Below are positions 54,000-64,000 of a stretch of DNA of 64,000 bases, in pieces. The position numbers and the translations under genes were made by a program. The first letter of the stretch is position 1. Each line of letters opens with the position of its first letter. The notes beneath the pieces are model-generated. The model saw only the letters and a program-made list of their open reading frames with translations, had not been told where the DNA came from and did not search any database. Source of the DNA: Cloeon dipterum (Eukaryota; Arthropoda; Insecta; Ephemeroptera; Baetidae); NCBI RefSeq assembly GCF_949628265.1, contig NC_088790.1:17984545-18048544 (forward strand), written 5' to 3'.

Positions 54000-56900
54000 T
54001 TATTGTTTATCCTTTGCTTTTGTTAAATTTTCGAATTTGGTTCCCACCTCAAATTCCTTGGGTGTGGGTGGTGGCGGCGGTTCCACCTTTTCAGCACTTT
54101 GCTCGTGCTGCTCGGTTGCCGCCTTCTTGGGCTCTGCGGCCGCCCTCCTGGGCTCCTGCTTCGGCCGCCTTCTGCGACGCTGCTTCCCCTCATCAGCGTT
54201 CTCTTCCACGGTCGCCTTCTTCGGCTGACGCCTCCTTCGCCGCGACTCATCCTTGTCCACGGCCACCCTCGTCTCGGCCGTGGTGCTCGTGGCAGCGGCT
54301 ACTGGCCGCCCTTTACGCGTGCGAGACTCAGTCGTCGTCACGGCGGAAATGTGGTGTTTTCGGTTGCTGGCGGGCCGACGCCGCTGCTGCCTTTCCTGGC
54401 TCGGCACAGGGGCTTCCTGCACAAGGGGTACAGCGTGATCACCCGTTTTTCATGCAAATATTTCTACTTGTTGCAAATTTACAAATAAACAATTAAAACT
54501 TTTTATGAACATGGGGCAGAGATACGCGAGATTGCGTCTTTTTAATTTATCTTATGACGATATCATGATTTCTGCCCAAACTTCAAGCAAACAATCAATA
54601 TTTTAACTTAGCCCAAACTGCTTTTTATAATATTCGACGCATAAATGAACAATGTTTTTCACGTGTTGAGATTGAGTGAAGGTTTTGTCTAATTAAGCAT
54701 TAATTTAAACTGATAAATGCAGTAAAAAGGGGAAAACTATTGCACACTTAAAACAAAGGACCAGCAAGCTATACTTTGCGTTGCAGAAGATAATAAATAT
54801 TCACAGTGAGATGTATGTGTTCAACAACATGTGTGGTTTATTTAATATATTTTGTGGTTTAACATAAGTGCACAAACAAATATAACAGTTGCATATTGTA
54901 ACAATTAACCATATTGTATAAGTATTTACACAAAGAACAAAATATTAACAACATATTTAACAAATTGTAATATTAAATGTATTACATTAGAGTTACGATC
55001 TACATTAGAACGGTATATCTGTAAATTAAATGCGATAGAAAAGGTTTGACCTTTGATCGTCATTTTGAAGAGTAAGTTATTTTATCGAAAAAATGAGATC
55101 CATGCAACTGTTAATTGAACCGCATGCGCATTTCAAACTCACCAATCACCATACGAAGAATATTTCATGCAAACTCATTCAGAAAAGTTTAGGAAATCGA
55201 TAATTGACGCCAGTTAATTTTCTTAAAAAGGTCATAGCTTGAAGAGAAATGTTACCAATCACCAATTGTTAGAAGAATATTAATGTCGAGAAAAGATTTG
55301 ATTCCTCTATGCTGGGTAAATAAAATTATTAGGGCTGTGAAATTTAAGCGATAGACTTTTTCTGCGCTTCCAATTGTTATGAGAAGAGCAATTGAACACG
55401 ATTCATTTCATTTGGCTAAGGAAACGCCAAAAACATGAATTAAGGGGTTTTCCAGCAAAGCTTCTTTATTAAACAAATTTTCAGTTTTGTTGGTGTACCA
55501 CGCCAAAATAGATTCTTTGCTGACATTTGCAAAAGTCGATTTGACATAAATCGCTAGGAGAAACTTTTAAAATGAAAAAGAATGTTTGACGGGAAAATTA
55601 TTTAAATTTTACAGCCCTAAATAGCGTTAAATAGTATTAACTGAAAATAATTAAGTTGTTTAAACTCTCACGATATAGTTTTATTAAATACTGTGAGATA
55701 ATCCAGAATCTCTTGTCACACATTCATACAGATTAACAGACACGCTTCTTTTGCTCGAGTACCCGTGTGCGCCTTACTGTACCTGCTTCTGGTCGACAGC
55801 GACCGATTCTTCATTTTTCGGCTCGGCAGGCTGCGGCTGCTGCTGCTGCTTCCTGCCCTTCTTGCCTGGCTTCTGCACGTTCTCCTTGCGGTCAGAGTAG
55901 GCAGTCTGGTATGCCGCCGGCTGGCTGCTGGCCACGTACATGCACTCCTCCTGCTTGGTGCCGGCCGCGTCGATGCAGTCCCAGCAGACCATCTTTTCGC
56001 GCTGCACCTGCGTGCAGTTGGTCCTGTCAGCTTGCAGGAACTGGCCCATCGCCTTCCTCAGCTCCTCGCTCGGCTGTGCGACGAACGTTTCTGGCAGGTC
56101 GGCGGTGGTGGAATATTCGCTCACCTGAAATCAAACATTTTTTGTTTTTGCTTCAAACATATCAACATCAATAAATATGATTATTGTAAGGAACAATTTC
56201 TTTAATATTTGTGCCCATCTGGTTTAACAAAACCTTAAAGAGAAGAATTTATTAAAATTCCACGAGTGGATAGTTTCCTTGCTCTTTTTTAAAATCAAAA
56301 TTTGAAAAATGTATACCTTTTTATTTTTAATTGTTGAATTTTCCTATCATGTATGCATTTTTCACGAGGAGTTGATTTTACACTTACCTCTGTTACCTGT
56401 GGTGCGTGTTTGCCCTTCTTTCCATTAGCCTTCTTTTTCTTGCCTTTTGGCGCTTCAACCGTCTGTTCCTTTGGTGCATTTCCCTCGGCAGGCTTGTCTT
56501 CTTCATCTCCGTAACTTGATGATTGGTAGTAGGTCTTCAGGGGGTCATCTACGGTCTTAGAGTAGGTGAACTCGGTGGGAGAATAGTACTCGTAAGCTGG
56601 CTGGTGGATTGCCTTTGGCTCCGTCTTTGACTCGGTCTTATACTCGTAGGAGACAGGTTTGTCGGTAGTTTCGTACGAGTACAGCTTGGTAGGATGCTTC
56701 TTCTTGGTTGAATAAACATAGTCGTTCGGCGTGGACGCGTAATCTGTCTTCTTCTGGCTAGGTGAGGCTTCCTATAAAAGAAAATAAAAACGTTTAAGTC
56801 ATGATAAACAATTTAAAAATTCGCAATGCGCACCTTGGTTTCGTAGTAATAATTTACTGGGGGATCGGTGGTGTAGGACGAATAAGTTTTGGTCGGCTCC

Positions 56901-59900
56901 TTCTTCGAGCTCTTGAAATGGTACTCGGTGGGTTTCCCTGAGTACTCGTCTGATCCTTCTTCCCCGCTTCCCTCTTCTGAGGATCCCTTCCTGGAGTCGT
57001 AGCTGTGCTCAGAGGGATGCCCCTTGTAACCGTCCTCAGATGAGCCTTCTTCTTCCGAAGAACCCTTTTTACCTTGGGAGGATTCCTTTTCTCCATAGCT
57101 CGAGTAGCGATGCTCAGTCGGCTTTCCTACATATTCAACGCCTTCAGTAGGCTTTGCCGTTTTCTTATTGTCATCATCAGGAGATTGCTTAATGGCTTTC
57201 AGATAAGACGGAGAGGGCTGATAGTGATCGCTGCTGGGGTGGTTCTTTGGGATGCGAGACTTGTCGTAACTGGAATCAGGCACCTCGTACCTACGAATAA
57301 TTTTAATTAGCGTTTTGCAATAATTCGGTTCCCTTCAACCCACATTTTGAATGAAATAATTACACCTTGAATGGCAATAATTTTTGTCACCTTAAGTATA
57401 AATAGTAAGATGATGAACCAAATAATCTAATTAAATAAAGTTCGGATCTAACCTGTAGTTGGTGTTGGAGCTGGAAAAATCGGGTCCGTCATACACATAC
57501 TTTCCAATGGACTCGGCAGCCTTCAGGTACTCACTGCTAGGGCTGTAGAAGCTCTCTTTGATCTGCCTTTCGATTTTAGATTCTTCTGGCTCTTCACCTT
57601 CCTCATCCCATTCAGGGCCGAACGTGTGGAACTTAGGCTTTTCATTGCTGCTTGACGCTTTCTCGTGAGAGATGAAGAAAGCCTTGTTCTTGGGGTCGGT
57701 GCCGTAGGAGCATTTCTGGTAAAAGCCTCCTTTCTTCAAGTCCTCGCACTTGAAACACGTCATGGTTTTTTTGTCCGACGCGGCCCGTCTGAAGCGGCCT
57801 TTGTACACGTCATCAGCGGTCACTGGCTTCGTGTCGACTTTGACACATCTAAAAATTTACGGTCCAGCAAGAGAGCAATTTAATTCATGTACAAATTCTA
57901 CCTGATTTGCTCCTCGGATTCATCCACCTGCTCATCACTCTTCTCGACATCCTCAGTCGCGGCGAAAATAGGCTTCACCTCGGGTATGGGTTTCGCATTT
58001 GAGTGATACTGCGTTTTTCCACCAACCTTAGCTTTATTTTTCTTGCCATCCTCGTCGCGTGCGAAGTGGAAGTCGTCCGTCACCTCGTCCCTGAAACTTC
58101 AAGCATTAGAATTGAGCGCAGTTCACAATGAGAATGTATCGTCTACCTTTTCGGTTCACTAGCGGACTTGAAGAACTCGAACTCCTCCGGTCGTGGAGGC
58201 TCGAGCTGCAAGTCGCTGTTCTTGTAGCGCTCGTAGTTGTCGGCATTTTGCCGCGGGTACTGCCTTAGCGTGCTGACCGTTGTCACGGCCACCAAGGCCA
58301 CCAGAGCGGCCGAGAAAAACTGCAACATTAGCCACAACGAAATGGTTTAGAAATTAAAAATAATCAATTATATAAATACATTTTATTGCTGTTTAGTTCA
58401 AAGTAGAGAGGGTTGAATTATTTTTTTAAATAACCTTTTCGTTCAAAATTATTGGGAAAAATCTACCTTTCATTTCTTTTTTACTAGGTGTCCATGACAT
58501 AAAAACCTATTTGAAAGTTAGTCAATGAAAACTCTATTGCAGGAAGATTAAATAAACGATTAGCTTCATTGCTTTAAAAGTGAAAAAACGGAGCTGCAGT
58601 TTTCATGAAGCGGTGTTGTAGTTCAGTAACCTAAATGATTGTGATTTGGAACAAAGAGACAATCCGATTTATTTTTTGCAATCCATTCATTTGTGTCGCC
58701 GGTGCATTTTGCGACCGCAACAAGCTTGCGCGCATAAAGCTGCAGCCACGCTTCAGGCTCCATTGCGCACTGCTGCTGTACTTTCACTGTGAACTGCCTA
58801 TCTCAAAGAGCGTTTGGAAGTTTTTGTTTCTGATTTTGCCAGACGTGTTGAGCCACTTACTTGCGAATTTAATGATCCCGATTTTCATTGCATTTGGAAC
58901 ATGAAGGAACAAAATAAAATTGCACAGTGGGCTTACGCAACGAATCTGTACATAGCGGGTTGCATAGTTTCATACTTTGCAGGCGCTGACGCGATAATGA
59001 AATTTTATGGCTTCATCTTTCAGAATGTGATTGCATGGGATGAATGTTACGAGATGCACTTTTTGTCACATTGAATGAAAATTTTTCTTAATTTTTAGAT
59101 TACCAATTTTACAGGAGAAAAATAAAGCCGTTTGTGACTTTCACATTTAATACTATAAAGGAAACATTAGATTGCTAGATGATATTTTTAAAACAAAAAA
59201 TATCAGTCATTATCATGAAGCTACAATATTTAATGAAAGTTGGGACCACATTACTTTCAACTTCTCTAATTGCAGCTCGAAATACACGGATGGAAAATTT
59301 TGCACGAATTAAATGGAATGTATGACCCTAATAATTTGTTGAATTATGTTTGTACTGAAAGATTTGCTTCTCTTTTTTAATTTCACATTTAGACCACCAA
59401 GTGTTCAATTAGATTTTAAAGTCATGGTTAGGGTTATGATTTTAAGACGATCGAGTATATATTTTTTCTACGCGTCCTTTATACATTTTGACATTAAACG
59501 AGCACGAATAATGAATTTTGAAGAATTTTTAGCCACATTTAAAACAATCTAAATCCGTCTCTTAAGACCAAAACCATCTGAAGTCATCAAAAACCATCTA
59601 AAACCGTTTTTTGATCAAAAATTATGCCTTAAAAGTTAATCACTATTTAACCATCATCACATCGTCAAATTTCCCCAAATTATTTCAAGCGCATCAACTT
59701 TTACGTTGAACCATTTATAAAATTCGGAAGTATGGCAAAAGAGAAAGTCAAAATCACAAATGGATGATAACTTTTTGGGAAAAGCAATGGAAAATTGTAC
59801 CTGAAGTTCTGCAATGTGTAAGTTTTAAAAAGATTTCCACAAGGTTTGTGATCGGCGGTGATAAAAACTGACAAAATGATAATATTTTATAGATTTCTTT

Positions 59901-60199
59901 AAACTATTCTGCAAAGCAAAAAATACCATTTGACGAATTTAATAATAAAAAAATCTCAGGAAAAATTACCTTCAAAATGGAAAGCTTACTAAAAATGTCC
60001 GACTAAGATAGTGAAGAATTTTTGACGCTCAATACAATAAAAAATTTCATTTTAAGTTTTACAATTAAATAATTAGAGAATATGAAAGTGTCTAAAGGTA
60101 AAATAAAATCATTTGCTAAAAAAGAAGAAACTTTCTAACATACTGGGGATTATTAAAACGAGTAATATTAAAAAATGGATATATGCTACTTACTCTCAT
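54000..60199 (-). CDS. Secreted low-complexity protein with two CxxC...CxY modules (cuticle/matrix-like, about 787 aa)
   Basis: Eight coding exons: 60194-60199, 58147-58319, 57902-58090, 57453-57848, 56834-57290, 56388-56771, 55783-56124 and 54000-54416. The first encodes only Met-Arg before a GTAAGT donor; the next begins FFSAALVALVAVTTVS, so a signal peptide is split by an intron, as in many cuticle genes. Mature sequence is Lys/Glu/Ser/Tyr-rich. Module 1 (CFKC...QKCSY) is near 154-173 and module 2 (CWDC...EECMY) near 582-598. Three copies of a KPTEYxY-like motif lie between 256 and 407, and the C-terminus is strongly basic (RRRRRQPKK, KQRRRRRPKQ). I do not recognise a named family; extracellular matrix or cuticle is inferred. 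Reading past the donor at 55,782 meets a stop after two codons. A start at 58,328 is possible but would use the acceptor as codons. Confidence 0.75.
54417..55782 (-). other. Intron of the secreted-protein gene
   Basis: AT-rich, no coding frame. Flanked by donor CAG-GTACAG and acceptor CCCTTGTGCAG, both phase 0. It contains several TTTATT strings (AATAAA on the transcribed strand), so transcripts could also end here after the alternative stop. Confidence 0.5.
58820..59074 (+). other. Short doubtful open frame inside a minus-strand intron
   Basis: Plus-strand frame with EPLTCEFNDPDFHCIW after an acceptor-like sequence (TTTGTTTCTGATTTTGCCAG). The first Cys-Glu-Phe segment vaguely recalls a MAM-domain start, but the rest is not convincing and no partner exon is visible. 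Possibly an exon remnant. The rest of the intron 58,320-60,193 shows no gene. Confidence 0.15.
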
Positions 60200-60329
60200 T
60201 TTTGCTGGCTGATATCAAGTCCTTGCCAAAGATCGGAGGTGTGTGTGTGTTGATAGTCCTCCTGCTCAGAGGCAGGTATCGCCAGAATATTGAGCGCCGA
60301 AATGAACCGCGTCCTCAGGTCGCGCAAAT

Positions 60330-60337
60330 ATTTTATA
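60330..60337 (-). promoter_or_regulatory. TATA box of the secreted-protein gene
   Basis: TATAAAAT on the minus strand. Transcription would start near 60,300-60,305, leaving about 100 bases of 5'UTR before the Met-Arg exon, which is usual for cuticle-type genes. Confidence 0.6.
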
Positions 60338-60344
60338 CTGGCCG

Positions 60345-62002
60345 TCACTCTCCCACCTAGTCTACTCCCGTCGAAGGAAGAGACCTACAAATCTGTCGCC
60401 GGGACGCATGGCTTGGCGCGGAAAGAGCACAGATCGCTCGACAAGTAATGCTGAGCTGATCGCTCGGCCGGATTTCAAGCTTTCCTGCCGCACAGCCGGT
60501 TGTGTCACTCGGCGACGAGACCTCTTCACAATGAATTAATCGCGCCACATTTTATCCGTTCATGATTTCATTTTTATTGAAGTATCGTCTCCATTAAAAT
60601 CTTCATATTTTCATCATTTTGGTTTAGGGGGACACTGGGCTCCTTTCCAGATGTGGTTATCTATGTTTTTCCCTATTCAAGATGATGAGTGCGATTTATT
60701 TAGATGAATGATAATAACTAACAGCAGGTGAATGGCGCTGGTGTATAATGGATTAGATACCAGTATGAATTAAGTATAATATAGACAAGTGTTTAGCAAA
60801 AATAATTATTGGCAACGGTGTCTGATGCTATATCATCAGCCTGTGTTTTTAAGTAAAGACGCCACGGCATTACTTAAAGTTTGGCAAAACTACTGTGAGT
60901 GCAATAGAATCGCAGACGATTTAAATTTAATTCCGTGAAAAGGTTGCACTGTTATTGAACTTATTCTGTGACTTCAGTGTAAATTAAAAAAAATCGTATT
61001 TAATTGAGGTGAATCAAATATCCTGATATGCGGTAAATAACCTCTAAGCGTCGTCACCACCTCATTAATGTAACGCTTTCTCGCTGCTAATCGCATCGAC
61101 TTGCACCTTCCGCGAGGCACCAAAAAAAGGAACGATGAGGAAGTCGCACCTTTTCAACTGTCACAAAGATGCTTGTTGATGTCTAAAGTTGCGTAACCAT
61201 TCAAAAGGAGAAGACTGCGTTTTCGACTTACTCGCTTCATTGGTTACAGGTAAATATAAAAAAATAAGCATTTTTATTTAATTGTGCAACTAGTTTGATA
61301 GCATAGTTCTTTTAATCCTACATACAAAATGTTTAAGAACAATCAAAATAGCACACTACAACACTTAATGTATTTTGATTACATATAATTTTTTTAGCTC
61401 TTTATTAATCGAGTTTTCACAGGTTCCTTGTTATTAAGGGATCACCCAACTCACAGAAGAGTTAAACCAATCAAAAAACAGCTCCGTTTTGTCAAGACAT
61501 GGAATATATTTTGTAATTCGAAAAATAAAGGGGCTTGTAAGTTGACAAGGCAAACAAATGGCTTCTATTTATATCAGCAGGAGGTGTTAAGTTCAGTAAA
61601 CTCTGCCCTGGCCGGCAAAAAAGTGTGACTTTCGCGCTCCACTCTGTGTTTGCCATCTCCACTCACTCAGGACGCACGCTGAACTGCGCTGAACCCAATG
61701 AGACATTTTGCACAGCTAGAAGTTGCATCAAACAAAAACTTTCGATTTCTATGAACACTGTCATTACGTAAACAATCGAAAATGCTACTATTGTTTGGCC
61801 ACGCTGCGCGGTTCCTGCATGTACTGGCCAGCACAACATTATTTTTTCCCTTCTTGAAAAGGAAAAGTTACAGCATGCTTTTAACTCACTACTCCTATCC
61901 GAAATATTCAATTTATGAGGTTTAAAAGAATACCAGGAATTTGTATAGTTCATACAATTTTAATTTCAGTTTTTGTTTTAACAGAAACAACTTGCCTTGA
62001 AA
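60345..62002. other. Intergenic, no gene seen
   Basis: Upstream region of the secreted-protein gene and 3' region of SMG8. Only short frames without recognisable features. Confidence 0.5.
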
Positions 62003-64000
62003 TTAAAACGTTGATGCCTCTGGGATGATGCTGTAGCAGCCAGCCAGCAATCGGCCGTAGTTCAGAGGAACGGTTTCCTTTGGCATACGATACAAATTTT
62101 GCTCGGCCATGTAAACAAATCTGAAAAAAGAAAAAAACAGACGATTTGGTATTAATGATAGTTAACCATGGTATCCATTGTGCCATAATTGAACATGATT
62201 ATTATTTAGTCTTCTAAAATAAGTGGGTATTTTGGGAACTTTGATAAAATTGAAATTAGAAGAGGCACAATGTAAATTAACGGTGAGCGGAAAACAAAAT
62301 TAAGAAAATCTGACACTTACGGAAGTCTGAGAATCCAATAAGCACTCTGCGTGAGTACAAGTGGCTCGTTGAGTCCAGAGACGAAAACTGGGCAGGGATC
62401 TGGTGCCGGCTGAACTTTCGGATTTAGTGTAACGTAAACAGGCGCTTTTGGGGTAACCACGTGGATTCGCATTAGCTGGGCGAGCAATGGCTTGGAGTTT
62501 CTGCAAAATTATGATGTGTACTAGCTTGCTCAATGTGCTCATAAATACCCACTTGTTACAGGGGCAGAGGCAGTAAAGCGGCATATCATTCGAGACGATT
62601 TTGGCCCCAGTTTCCTTCACAATGCCAGCGCCAGACGCTTTCAACATCTTGTCGGGGCTGGAGAGCATGAATCGGTGGCCTCTTGGGCACTCATACTCCA
62701 CACCAATGAAAATTTTCAAAGCAAACTCGATATGATCTGGAAAATTATTTAAACTTTTCAAACAGGGTTGGTTTATCCTAACACCCAGTTTTTATTTATG
62801 TTACTACGCTATATACACGAAATCAATGAGCAAGAATTGCGATAAAAGTTTTGCTTTTACCAAGCAATGAGTTGATAAGCAACGAATTAGACACAATCTT
62901 TCTTTCTCGAAATTTTCCCAACTATATTTTTTTTTTAGAATTACTACCAACAAACTGATATATTTCTAAGTAATGAAATGATTTAAATTGATTTTTTTAA
63001 ATAATCATAAATATTAAGCACTACACTCTTCAGACATTACTGTTAAGAAAAAAGAAATAAAATTTTTACCTTTCCCAACCTTTGTCTTCCGCTTGTTAAC
63101 ATTGCCACCAAACTTCCTTTGCTGGTTGGGCGATACAGGTATGTTTACCCCACCAGCTCCAATCGAAGTCCACTTTGCCTCGCACTTTTTGCCCATCTCG
63201 GACGGCTCAAATCGGACAGTCACGTCCCAGGGCAAGAGATACGCTGAGCCTGGAAGGAACCCAGCCTGATCCGTGAGGCCATGGTTGTGCGAGTAAACTG
63301 AAGAGGGACCCAGACAAACCAGGGACCATGACGGAAACTGCGGAAGCAGGCCTGCTGGCGACGCAGTGTGTAGCATTCCAGGCAAGTACTCGGTTGTGGA
63401 CGCTTGCCGTAGCAATCCTTTTTCTGAGTAAAATGGAAAAATGACGCTTAATATTGGAATTAGGATAATGGGTCAAATGGTTGCCGACGTAAATTCTGGG
63501 TTGGTCATCAAAACACCCAGTTCGCGCTTCGTCTTAAGGTTTAGATAAATGAATGCCAATTTCACGTAATTTGCCATTCCTAAAAAATTAAGTTACATAT
63601 AACAGCAAAGTGCCAGAACAAATATTCCTATAAGTCATTTTCGTTAATTTGAGGAATATTTGTTTCAATTAATCATCTAAAATGTCTAGAATTTATTTTC
63701 CATTGGCAAAATTCAAGTAATTTGTTACCTTTCCCAGGATCCAAGCAGAGGTCATCCATTTGGAGGAGGAGACTCTGGTCTGAGAATCCATCTCTCTGTT
63801 TGAAGCGAGTTGCATCCTCCATTTCTGACAGGGTTCCTAATGAAAATTAAATCGGTCATCTTCCATCTCCCTGGCAAAATTCAAATATGGCAAACCTCCC
63901 AAGCTGAGTTTCTGCTCTTGCACTGCTCGGAAGCTGTCCTTTCTTGGCTGCTCATCAACAGCCACTCTGGCGGCCTTGAAGTCATCTATGCTTGGCTCAA
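62003..64000 (-). CDS. SMG8: SMG8, C-terminal part (nonsense-mediated decay factor), truncated by window edge
   Basis: Six exons on the minus strand: 63896-64000 (continues off the window), 63729-63836, 63070-63423, 62553-62736, 62321-62500 and 62003-62120 (stop TAA). All phases match. Recognisable SMG8 landmarks are [64 protein letters not shown] and [12 protein letters not shown] near the C-terminus. SMG8 binds SMG9 and SMG1 kinase and restrains UPF1 phosphorylation in nonsense-mediated mRNA decay. The conserved Cys/His segment (CPRGH...CPC) is intact. The 5' half, including the G-like domain, is outside the window. Confidence 0.95.

Overview
The window is nuclear DNA from an arthropod, almost certainly an insect. 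It holds intron-split genes with GT-AG junctions, insect-type nuclear receptor isoforms, and long AT-rich introns. The left 38.6 kb is one large minus-strand gene. The right 22 kb holds five or six compact genes. I cannot name the species. The many conserved introns argue against a reduced, fly-like gene structure.

Region 1 (about 300-38,640, minus strand) is the ecdysone-inducible nuclear receptor E75 (Eip75B, NR1D3; relative of vertebrate REV-ERB). A 2.3-kb 3'UTR, a C-terminal exon and three ligand-domain exons are shared. Upstream, five alternative first exons join in frame: three give a receptor with both zinc fingers (exons 1a at 35.9 kb, 1b at 18.2 kb, 1c at 13.7 kb), one gives a receptor with only the second finger (1d at 8.9 kb, E75B-like), and one gives a receptor with no DNA-binding domain (1e at 6.5 kb, E75D-like). 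The introns hold two perfect matches to the inverted-repeat ecdysone response element and four perfect HR3/REV-ERB-type half-sites. This fits control by ecdysone and feedback within the E75/HR3 circuit.

Region 2 (41-48.1 kb, plus strand) holds an unrecognised single-pass membrane protein of about 179 aa and then BCAP31 (ER membrane cargo receptor). A GC-rich block ending in 23 A residues lies between them and may be a retroposed element.

Region 3 (48.2-53.05 kb, plus strand) is the ciliary dynein regulatory complex subunit DRC11 (IQCA1): 13 exons, 817 aa, with an RFX X-box-like element just upstream.

Region 4 (53.35-60.34 kb, minus strand) is a long secreted low-complexity protein (about 787 aa). 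It has a TATA promoter, an N-terminal 'MR' mini-exon typical of cuticle/matrix genes, two copies of a CxxC...CxY module, and what look like alternative 3' ends.

Region 5 (62.0 kb to the right edge, minus strand) is the C-terminal half of SMG8, a regulator of SMG1 kinase in nonsense-mediated mRNA decay; its 5' part lies outside the window. No tRNA, rRNA, CRISPR array or intact transposon was found.
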